Assembly: GCA_963693315.1 (NCBI GenBank)
Contig: OY856186.1
Location: forward strand, 381,004,768 to 381,068,767
DNA: 64,000 nt
Origin: Diogma glabrata
Lineage: Eukaryota > Arthropoda > Insecta > Diptera > Cylindrotomidae
Direction: 5' to 3'
Part shown: in pieces, positions 24,166 to 36,100 of the stretch
Layout of the letters: the number at the start of each line of letters is the position of its first letter
How positions within the stretch are numbered: the first letter of the stretch is position 1
The notes under the pieces: model-generated
What the model was told of the DNA's origin: nothing
Databases searched by the model: none
The model's input: only the letters and a program-made list of their open reading frames with translations
Translations under genes and position numbers: made by a program

Positions 24166-27100
24166 GTAAGTTACTTGAAATTTTATATTCTGCTTTCGAT
24201 GTATTTAATTCTATCCTTGCTTGGGTAACAATTTTTTTAAACTTGATAATATGATTACTTTATAAGATTATCTTAAGCTTAGATTTAAACTTAGTTTTTG
24301 TTTCTTTTTCTGCGAACTTTATAATAAAAAAAAACAGTTTTATGCCGTGAAACTTTGATTCAAACAATAATTCTTGCATAATTTATTATCTTTAAATTTG
24401 AACATCGGTTTAGCCTACAAATTTATTTAATCGAATTTACAATAGTACAATACAAACAGCTGTAGTACAATTTTGATTTGTATGTTGAGAATATAAACAA
24501 AACAAATCACTTTTATATTTGGTTACGTTTAGTTTTAACAACAGATCCCCTTACCACTTAGTGGAAATATTTTTTCTCAGTTTCTTTTGAAATATTCATA
24601 TGTTTGATTTGCAAATTAATTTATCTATTACCATTCCCTAGTGAGTTGAAAGTTTCACTCATTAAATTTACAGTTCGGTCAATCTGTACTGAATTTATTG
24701 ACAAGATATTGTTATCGGTAGTTTCTGACTTCTGTCGAAGGGAAACATATGCCAAGACTAGATCAAAAAATATGCGCGCGATAGCATTACCTTGCTTTTA
24801 ACTGAAGTTATCCATGAAACCAATAAAGCCTTTTATTCAGAAAAGTACTTCGGCGATACCTTTCCGGAAACCAGAATGATATTCTCTAAGCAGTTGTTCA
24901 ATAAAAGGGTTTTTAATGGCCGTATATATGTTAAGGATAATCTAAAAGTAATTTTTTAATAATTATATTACTCAAATCATTTATTTTGCTATCAAAATTT
25001 GACTTCTAATCACTTAAAATGTTTAGTTACACTAAAAAACGAAGAGAATATTTATTTATTTCATTTTTTGTTCCAGTTAATTGCTTCATCATCTTTATAT
25101 TTAGCAGGGAAAGTAAAAGACGACCCAGTAACTATTCGGGATGTTATAAATGTAGCACACACAACAATTCACCGTGGTTCACATCCACTTGACTTAGGAG
25201 ATGAGTATTGGGCAATGCGTGATGGCATCGTCCAAGCAGAATTATTAATAACACGTATGCTAAAATTCGATTTCAGTGTAACACATCCTCATAAATATAT
25301 GTTGCATTATATGAAATCTCTACAAGAATGGTTTGGTCCCAGTGTATGGAATTCATTACCAATTGCTAAAACTTCTGCAGCATTTCTACAGGTATAATTA
25401 TTTTTTTTTTTTACAAATTATTGTTTTAAACTATTACAATCATGGGACGAATGTTTTATTGATGTTAGGAATTGTTAGTACAGTATTTTGAATTTATAAG
25501 TTTTGGGTTGGATGTTTAAAATACTATTCTTTAGAATTAAAATACTATTCAGCTTAGAGAATTATGCATAATAAAATACATCGATTGTGTTTCACATCCC
25601 CAAAATATTAACTTTTATTAAGCTGACCCAAGCTAATTGTCGATTTTTTTCTTGTTTGTTAAGCTCTAAAAATAGTCTTTGAAAAACAAGCTGCTTGTTG
25701 AGTTGCAGAAGTAATAGCAATAGAAACTTGTTTATTTGGCTACGTATAATATTTACGCTGCAAACCACTTTATATTTTCAAGTGATTTTTATTGTAGTTG
25801 TTTTTTTTTTGTCGTTGAGTTATTTTTTTTTTAATTTCTATATTTTGATAAAAAATAAAACTTGTTTTATTTATGGCTTACTTCTGTGATTTTAAAATGT
25901 TAATAAATGTTAGTGTTAATAATTAACTTTATATCTACACAATTTTTAAGTTTTCTGCAAAAAATGGGGCCTATTCAGTAAAATCTTCTATCGAAAATTT
26001 CTACTAAGCAGCTTTTTATTTGTATGAAATTTTATTTTTCCGAAAAATAGAAAAATAACAGAAACTTTCGATTGAAGATTTTACTGAAGACCCTATTATT
26101 TGATCCTAATTCAATTCAAACCAGAAGCTTATTTATTTATTTATTTAAAATGTTTAAAGCTACCAATTTTTTTTTATTGGAGGATCTTACAGTTCAAGTA
26201 GCACTGCGACCTGAAAGTCTATTGTGCTTACCCTGGTTGTTTTATTAGTCAGTCGTCGTCGATGCCGTTACTGGTTAAGTTCCGTGATCCAAGTTGAGCC
26301 TCTTAATAAAATTAATTAGCTCGATTGGAGTAACGTCTTGTGGTAGTTATCAATTAAAAATTGGTGATATAATGCAATCAGGATGAAAATTTTCTTCGAA
26401 TTTTGATTTTGTTTTGGGACACTTCTAAATCCAATTCTGTAAAAAATATTGTCAATGCTGATATACTGGATGATTTCATCGATAATTCCAAAAATGTAAT
26501 ATGTCTATACTCATTAAATCCATTTATGGCTAACTGTTGCGATACAACTTTTAGATACAATTTTAGAACATGTACTGGGAGGTTTATCAGGTAGACCGTG
26601 AAGGTCTACCATTTGGTCTTGCACGCCAAAAACCCTGCCGCTAGCTCGTAGAGCGAAGGTTCTAGACCAACCTCTTTACAAGAAATTTAAAACTAAAAGA
26701 AAACAATCGAAGCGTGCCTTAAACATCACCCAGGTTCTCCAGAAGGGAGAACTGCCAGGTCACAACTCTCCCCAAACTATATAACCTAGCCCATCATTGT
26801 AATATTAAACCGGTTAGGTAAAGTTATAAACAGGTAAAATAAAAATAAGTAATTACTTCCCTGCCCAAGCGATGATCCGCTGAGTATTCCATGCGATAAC
26901 AATTAGGTGATTTCCGTTTTTTTTTTGAAAGTATTATTGATGTTTCTGAGTCCTCAGTTAACTGCAATGCACACTCATCTTTTGAGTTAACAAGAATATT
27001 TGGTTTTCCGACATTAAAATTTCAATTTTGTTTAACACCCACAATTTGAATTTGGTTGCAAGTAATGTGACCCACTCGTAATGAAACAACACATATTTTG

Positions 27101-30100
27101 GCTTTTATTCGTATTGCTTTAATTAAACCATCATGGTGCACATTAGTCATACATATTATTGTTACGTTGACACTTAATTTTAGTCATAAATTTAGTATAA
27201 ACTAAAATTTTCTTTTAAATTATTATAACAAAATTAAATCGACAAATTTTATGAAACATTTTATAAACTTGTAACACTTAATTTTTGTGTTCTTTCAAAT
27301 TGACTAATCACTAGTCATTTTAACCATTGCTTATCACTTTAATTATTTTAATTAATATTTAGTTTAGTTATATCTAATTATTTTATTAAAACCGACCCTT
27401 ACGGTCCAACACATAATTCATCTCCTCTAATTCATCAAGCTACCGATCCATTCACTACTTCAAAACTACTCAAAAAAAACTGATTAATTTTACACTTCAC
27501 TTACTTTTCACTGCCAACCACCAACTCATTTTCTTCTAAGATTTACTTTAATCTTATTGGTTTTATTATTTTCCGAGGCTCACTGGGATCGACCTTACGG
27601 TCCCATGGTCTCCTCAACAACTCAAAAAAAACTTCCCTTCTATTCTTCATCTTTCTATTCAAAACATTCCATTCAAAAAAAATTAAGGGCCAGTAAAAGA
27701 TCACCACAACCAAGAAACATACGTTTGTTATCAGAATTTTGAACTTTCCAGTCATCCCTCGCACATTAATTTTCCGATGATGTTGATAAAAGTTTATGGA
27801 GTTTAAAATTTCATAAAATAAACAATCATACAAAGTATTTGTGAGAAAAATAGTGTTAATTTCACATGTAACAAAATATGTCGAACCGTCAAAGTGCTTA
27901 CTGAGCAAATTGAATTAGTATGATGGGTGATACTTGTGTCCATGGAATAAGTACTCGGGGTGAATAAAAAGTTCGTGCAAACAGGTGAGCGGAATGATGT
28001 GGATGTTCACACCATTACAGGACAGGACGAAAGGAGAAGATCAGTCGACTACTTTCGTACTGAGAGAGTTAAGTTCAGAAACAGGCTCGAACCCAAACCT
28101 AGAGATAGTCTCATGCTCTACCGACTGAGTTAGCCGGACTTACAGACAAAAACAATTAAGAGATGATTCCTGGTACGGAATGGATGAACAATGACAGCCG
28201 AAAGGAAAAATGTTGAAACCTTCGATTCGTGCAAAATTACAAGTCGATTCCAGCCTAAGATGGAGCATAACATATAAAGATTTGGTGTCCTGCGCGGATA
28301 TGATGATAATAGACACAAAAAGGTACTAAAGCTAAATAGTTAAACAAAGAAAAGTACTAAAGCTAAATAGTTTAAAAGTCGATTCCCACGTGGAATGGGG
28401 TATAACAGACAAAGATTTGATGTCCTGTGCATATCTGAGGATAGTAGATACTAAGAAAAGTGCTAAAGCTAAATAGTTTAAATGTCGATTCCCGCGTGGA
28501 ATGGAGGATAACTGAAAATCGAAAAGGGACAAAAGGTCAACAAATTATAGTCGTGCAAAAGCACAAGTGTTTTATTTAATTTTTTTTTCTAAACAATAAT
28601 CATAAGTTAACGAGCCTCAATTTTAGGTGGTTTCCTATACGGAAAGCACATAAATCAGTAAGCAAAAATAAGTTTGAATAAAAAGAAAGACATAAGCAGC
28701 AAAAAGGATATATATTAAAGGCACTTATAAACAAAGTTTGAGAAGAAACGAGAATGTTTTACCAAGACCAAAATGGAAAACCACAAATACTATACTAAAC
28801 AAAAAGGTAATGGGAGAGTGTTTCGGTATAGTAGAAAGTTGACCAGAGGACAGCAGTGGTCTAACTATGGCTCCGAAAGCCAAGGGCTAGCATTTTCCTG
28901 CCGACTGTTCCCTGGCAAGCAAAAAAAAAACGCCACCGAAACACACTGTGTGGAGAGTAAAGAGGTTGGGTTTAAGGATGGAGACCGTCAGCCACAGCAG
29001 CCCGAACGACAGGCGATTCATTTCCCTGTTATCGTCCACTGGTCTACGCTTTTCCTACCTTCCAACAGGTTACGCTCTAACAAACAGAATTTTTGAAGAC
29101 CATGGCAGTTAGACTAATTGAGCGTAACAATTGGTGGTCATGACCTCATTGAGAACCCGTGAATGTCGTAAAATAATTATGGTGGGATGACCTAGATGGT
29201 AAACCATCAGGGGTGAACAAGGTCCGGGCCATATCAAATCACCACTCACGACCCTCTCGCAGCAGCCATTTCCCACCCAACTAAGGTACGCGGGATCGTA
29301 AACCCCGTTAGGAATACGTCTGAAGGACCTTTCCTACCTTTGCGGTTCAAAGCTAAACAAAAAAACTAAAACTTAAATGTTGTCTGTGTGTCAAGGACTT
29401 ACGAGTTCAGCCTTTCACACCCAGAACAACAACTATACAACCACAAAACTAGAACTAAACGTCAACGAATTGTCTGCGCGTCAGGACTTACAACATGTTG
29501 CCTTTCGCCCACAGAACAAAACTTATCCAAAAAAAAATACCTCAAAATTAAACCTAACAAAGTTATCTGCGCGTCAGGACTTATAAAAATTGCCTTTCGC
29601 CCACAGAACGAAACTGAACAACAACAAAAAAACTCAAAACACAAATGTTGACTGCGCGTCAGGACTTACCAGATTTCTTGCCCTCCGCCCACAGAACAAC
29701 CTCAGACAAAATCAACCTCACACATACACAAATGTTGTCTGCGCGTCAGGACTTACAAGACTTACTCCTGCCTTTCGCCCACAGAACAACGAACAATCAC
29801 TAAAATTCATACAAAAAAATTAAAATCTTACACCTAAATAATTAAAAAAATTAAAACCAAAATACAAAAAAAATTTCAAATGCAAACCAAAACAAAACCA
29901 AATATCACAATTTCAAAAAACATTTTCCAAATGAACAAAAACAATAAGACTTAAAGAATTGGTATACATGACCACTGGACACAAGCTGGGTCATGTACAG
30001 ACCGACCGTACACATTACAGAGAAATTACAGTAAAAAGCCATAATGACTAAGAATGTGTCAGGCAAAAACAGATTGAAAGTCTAACCAAAAAAATATTAA

Positions 30101-33100
30101 AATTTGGTACGAAAACCAATTTGACCTCGCCAAACATTAATGAATTTAATGTCACACATTGACAAACAACACAAGGGTAAACAACAATGTGAAAATTTGA
30201 GAAAACCCAAACAAAAATTCAGAAAAAATCGAGAAAAAAAATTACCAAAATTTCGATAGCTTAACAGTAGAATTTATGCGCTCAAAAAAATTGAGACTTC
30301 AAAAATAAAAAAAATAAAAACACATCAGCGCAATTCAAAATTTATAACCGAATTTCAAAACAAATAACGTCTAAAAATTTAATAATCTAAATAAACAAAA
30401 TTCAAAAAAAAACCAATAAAACAAAGTTGAGTTGGGGGTTGGAAGCTGGATGCAGCAGCTGGAGTTCGGCAGTGGTTTCTGTTACTTTTTATCAAAAATT
30501 TTAAAATTTAGAAAAAAACTAAAATAACAAAAATAAAAAATTCGAAAAATTCTAAGTAAAAAGATTAACAAATTCCAAAAAAATTAAAATTATATTAAAA
30601 ATCCAAAAAAAATATTCTAAAAAAAAATTTACTAAAATAAACTTACTCTAACCTCTAAAATGAAAGGCGGTTGGAGTTGGTGCAGGTGGAGTTGGTGGAG
30701 TTAAAGTTCCTGTTTGAACTGGTATATTACTTCAAAAAAATATTAAGACACTCAAAATAAATTTTAAAACAATTTAAAAAAATTCAAAAATTATTCAAAC
30801 TAAATTGAAAAGTGCTATAAAAAATTTTCTAAATTTCAAACAAAAATTTAAAGTTCACAAAATACAAAATTTTTAAACAAAATTAACAGTGTCAGAAAAT
30901 TATTTAAATTTCAAAAGGTGAATTACAACACTTTCTTAAAAAACTTAACAACCCAAAAATACTAAATATTAAAATTTACAAAATACAAAAATATTTTTAA
31001 AAAAAAATATCCAAATTTTATAAGCAACAAATACTTTACAAAAAATTTAGAAATTATTAAAAAAAAATTTCCAAAAATTATATAGAACAATATTTACTAT
31101 ATATTAATCTAAAATATTTAGTTAAACAAAAATTTTTTTTTTTAAAATTCCAAAAATTTTACAAAAGTTTTCAAAAAAAAATGATTAGAAATATTCCAAG
31201 TTAAATAAATTAAAAAATACATCAAAATTAGAAAATTACAAAAAAATTTATAAATTTCAAAAATTAAATACGATCAAAATTAAATTTTCAAAAAAAAAAC
31301 TTCCAAAATCTAACAATATTACAAATATTCAAAACCACAATATTTTCATAAAACCTCAATTCAAAAAAAAATCTAAAACAAATATTTCACAAAAATTTTC
31401 TAAGGAATTAATAAAAATTTTCCAACAGACAATATTTCAAAAAAAATATAAAATTACACAAAACAACTAAAAAAAATTAAAACTCAAAAACTCTAAAAAC
31501 ATGAACAATTCAAATTTTCGAAAGAATTGAACATTAGAGTTTATAATTTAAACACAATTCCAAAATCATCATTAAAATTTAACCACTTAATATAAAATTT
31601 AAAAAAAATTAATATGTCAATAATTTCTAAATATTCTGGAAATTAAAATTATCGAAAATTATCTAAAATTATAAAAATTTTCAAATAATTATCCAAAAAA
31701 ATATTCAAAATTTCATTTACGATACCCAGAAAAATCATAAAAATTACAAAATCTATTCATAAAACTTACAAAAACTGAAATTAATTATTTAAAATAATAA
31801 AACTTAAAATTACGAACATTCCCCAAATTCTAAAATTACTAAAATACTAAAAGTTCAAAAGTTCATTCAAAATGTAAAAATAAAAAAAATTATGCTTAAT
31901 CAAAAATTTTCCAAAATCCTATAACAAACTTATTAACAAAAAATTTTCTCAAAGTTCAAAATTTTCAAATTGAAATCACATTAATCTAAAAAAATCAAAA
32001 CCAAATTATTAATTACCACTTTTAACTTACTTACACAATATTACTAAATACTTTTTTGATTCAGAAAAATTAAATAACCATAAAAAATATTTAAATTATA
32101 CAACACTATTCAAACAAATTTAATTTTATGCAATCATAAAATATTCTTCAAAAATTACACAAAAACTAACCAACCACAAAAAGTTTAAAAATTACAAACA
32201 AATTAATAACAATTTTCAAAATTCTAAAATTATTCAAAATGCTAAAGTTAACGATTAATCTTAAAAATTTCAAAATCTTAATTATCTCAATTATCTAGAA
32301 TTTGTACTAAAATTAAAAAAAAATTTCTCTAAAATACAATTAAAAGAAAAAATTAAATATGATAAAAAACATCCACAGTTATTTATAAAAATACAAAAAT
32401 TCCGAGAACATTCAATAAAACACAAAAAATTTATTTGACAAAAACAATTCCAAAAGAAATTAAGGGAAGAGCTGTGACTGACAGATCAACCAGTCCAAAA
32501 ACCTAGGTGGTTACAAAAAAAAATTTAATTAAACTAACGGGCTTTGAAAGGCTGCTCAGGTGATAACATCTGTCCGAGAAGCAAACATATGAGGTCTAGC
32601 TATGGCTCAGAGAGCCAAGAGCTAGCATTTTCCAACATATATGTTTCCCTGTCGTCCCAATACCAACACCCAAACAACCTGAATAATTCACTTAACACAA
32701 AAACTATTTAAACAAACTAAATTCACAAATCAAAAAAAAATTGTTGTCTCTAGAACAACCCTGTTTGGATCCAAAGACCCAAACATTGTCGCTCTAGAGG
32801 CCCTGTTGGACGCCATCTTGTAATGGGAGGTTTATCAGGAAGACCGTGAAGGTCTACCATTTGGTCTTGCACGCCAAAAACCCTGCCGCTAGCTCGTAGA
32901 GCGAAGGTTCTAGACCAACCTCTTTACAAGAAATTTAAAACTAAAAGAAAACAATCGAAGCGTGCCTTAAACATCACCCAGGTTCTCCAGAAGGGAGAAC
33001 TGCCAGGTCACAACTCTCCCCAAACTATATAACCTAGCCCATCATTGTAATATTAAACCGGTTAGGTAAAGTTATAAACAGGTAAAATAAAAATAAGTAA

Positions 33101-36100
33101 TTACTTCCCTGCCCAAGCGATGATCCGCTGAGTATTCCATGCGATAACAATTAGGTGATTTCCGTTTTTTTTTGAAAGTATTATTGATGTTTCTGAGTCC
33201 TCAGTTAACTGCAATGCACACTCATCTTTTGAGTTAACAAGAATATTTGGTTTTCCGACATTAAAATTTCAATTTTGTTTAACACCCACAATTTGAATTT
33301 GGTTGCAAGTAATGTGACCCACTCGTAATGAAACAACACATATTTTGGCTTTTATTCGTATTGCTTTAATTAAACCATCATGGTGCACATTAGTCATACA
33401 TATTATTGTTACGTTGACACTTAATTTTAGTCATAAATTTAGTATAAACTAAAATTTTCTTTTAAATTATTATAACAAAATTAAATCGACAAATTTTATG
33501 AAACATTTTATAAACTTGTAACACTTAATTTTTGTGTTCTTTCAAATTGACTAATCACTAGTCATTTTAACCATTGCTTATCACTTTAATTATTTTAATT
33601 AATATTTAGTTTAGTTATATCTAATTATTTTATTAAAACCGACCCTTACGGTCCAACACATAATTCATCTCCTCTAATTCATCAAGCTACCGATCCATTC
33701 ACTACTTCAAAACTACTCAAAAAAAACTGATTAATTTTACACTTCACTTACTTTTCACTGCCAACCACCAACTCATTTTCTTCTAAGATTTACTTTAATC
33801 TTATTGGTTTTATTATTTTCCGAGGCTCACTGGGATCGACCTTACGGTCCCATGGTCTCCTCAACAACTCAAAAAAAACTTCCCTTCTATTCTTCATCTT
33901 TCTATTCAAAACATTCCATTCAAAAAAAATTAAGGGCCAGTAAAAGATCACCACAACCAAGAAACATACGTTTGTTATCAGAATTTTGAACTTTCCAGTC
34001 ATCCCTCGCACATTAATTTTCCGATGATGTTGATAAAAGTTTATGGAGTTTAAAATTTCATAAAATAAACAATCATACAAAGTATTTGTGAGAAAAATAG
34101 TGTTAATTTCACATGTAACAAAATATGTCGAACCGTCAAAGTGCTTACTGAGCAAATTGAATTAGTATGATGGGTGATACTTGTGTCCATGGAATAAGTA
34201 CTCGGGGTGAATAAAAAGTTCGTGCAAACAGGTGAGCGGAATGATGTGGATGTTCACACCATTACAAACAAACTAAAACAAAAACATTTTTTGTCGAAAG
34301 TGGTACACAAAAAAGTTGGAATGCAGAATTTTGAGTCTGGTAACAACCTCATACTCCAATTTGAATCAAAATTGGTTAACTGTGTATGAAACTATCAAAG
34401 TTTAAAACAAACATATATTCAGTTTTCATCAGATTTTTCTCGTGCATATCCTGATCATGTGTCAAAATTCCATCAAAATCTTTCCATAAAAGAAGGCTAT
34501 AGTGTCGAACGGAGTAAAATTTTGTTATTGAATAACATTTCTGTAACCGAAATGAGTTGACAGAATTACTTGGTCCCGCACTGCATACCTTTCGGAAATT
34601 ATATTAGAGGAAGATACGACGTACTATGTTGACAAATTACACGAATCTAATAATCGTAAGATTATCACCATCTAAGCCTGTTCGTTCCCAACAGTTCCCT
34701 GAAATGAATCTACTTCTCATGAATCAGATCTTTCTTTTTCCTCCTTAGTTTATTTAGCATGGTTTTCTATCTATTAAGTTTAGTCACCAAATTGATCATT
34801 ATCGAATATCGACATTTCCCTTTACTTGCAGTTCAAAATTGAACAGGACACCTTTAGGTTTCATGAAGTCTATCCCCAAAATGAATTCATTATCTGGATA
34901 ACCTATCTTTATTTCTGCATTCGTTTTGCCTGCTATATCACCGCATCCTGCAGCAGTTATTGTTTGCTGCTTTAATAAATCTGCTGGTTCCATTGCTCCG
35001 CCAACCAAGCACTCGCAAATAAATGTGCGAGCGGACCAGGTTGACTTTTCAGTTTGACCTTCAACTGGTTTCCCTTGAAATGAGACCAAGATCTACTGTT
35101 TCTGTTGCAGCGTAGTGATTGTTGCAGACAGAATTGTCTACTGGGACTCCTGAGCTCTGTTTGCTTCTTTTATTTCCTTCAACTACTCTCTTCACAAACG
35201 ACAGCGATTTTTTTCTTTATAAATGTTCCCCGTGCAATACCCAGCATCTCGCTTCTATCTCTATTTGCCAACCATTCACGTTTGATGTTTATCTCTGCTG
35301 TCCATTTACTACACCCAAGAAATGTCATACAAATTGTTTACATACTATTATTGCTATTCTGGTTTCTGAACCACGAATGCCGTAGGTGAATACTTTGATC
35401 TTAATTTTCTGTTGTTGTAGCGACGGGTGTGGTGCTAACCCTCCGACTCCATGTCCAAGCTTAGGAACTGTGCTACTGCCCTTGGGCGGTACCATAAATC
35501 TTCTTTCGTCAGGTTGGTTGTATTTTCAGGACATTTGAATAGTCTACATCGTGTGGCGTGGCCTCACGTGCGGGACACTTGTCAATATTGTCAATAGTTT
35601 CAGGATCAACTCTGCTCATGGCTATTGAACAGGCCGCTGACCAGCTCAACGATCTGTTAGTCTGGGCTTTTGAGAGCTCGTTTCCCGAAACGAGGCAACG
35701 AAGTGCACACAAGTCAGTTTGTTGGAACTGCAAAAACCTTGATAAACTCAGACAAAGATCCTAAAAACTTCTGAACAGAGCATTGAAAACTCGCGATGAA
35801 GCTGATTGGGCTCTGTACAGTGAAGCAAGGAAACTTTTCAAAAGGCTTATTCGTAGATCTTAGGTCTTATGAAAAGTACTGTGAGTCGATTGAGACTATC
35901 ACAGAAGGTGCTGCACTAATGAGGGCCTTGAAAAAGAGTCCTTTAGCGAGACTGGATAATATTAAATTATTCAATGATACATACTCATACTTCTTCAAAT
36001 GAAGAAACTTATACAGCATTGTTTCAACACCATTTTCCTGGTTGTGTACTTGGGAGATTCCTCAGGGGACAGTCGCGGAAAATAGGGAAAAACCGAACAG

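Larger units (their letters stand above)
26571..34266 (-). mobile_element. Young non-coding LTR element (LARD-like) in cyclin Q intron 2
   Basis: Two direct repeats of about 1449 bp (26571-28019 and 32819-34266) bound 4.8 kb of interior. Each repeat starts TGTA and ends TTACA, with TGTAATGG/CCATTACA inverted tips. AACA occurs directly outside both ends, a plausible 4-bp target duplication. Three bases inside the right repeat, on the minus strand, TGGCGTCCAACAGGG resembles a tRNA-Lys primer site, so the element probably reads on the minus strand. A polypurine tract before the other LTR was not seen, which leaves the orientation open. The interior has no gag or pol frames. Long, paired LTRs around a non-coding interior fit a large retrotransposon derivative, mobilised by another element. 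Only three LTR-LTR differences were noticed, implying recent insertion. Confidence 0.87.

Noticed and set aside
27543..27908. 121-codon minus-strand frame, repeated at 33790-34155
   Set aside because: It is duplicated only because it lies in both LTRs. It resembles no known protein and has no coding neighbours.
28075..28139. Functional tRNA-Lys gene
   Set aside because: The anticodon arm is shortened and the acceptor strands do not pair.
28773..29096. 107-codon plus-strand frame in the LTR element interior
   Set aside because: It overlaps the nested hairpin motif, matches no gag or other family, and lies opposite to the orientation suggested by the primer site.
29370..29795. CRISPR-like array
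   Set aside because: Repeats are two-part, spacers are A-rich and of uneven length, and the context is an animal LTR element.
29377..29823. Several short frames over the five-copy motif, considered as a repeat protein
   Set aside because: Spacers change frame and contain stops, so no single frame reads all five copies.
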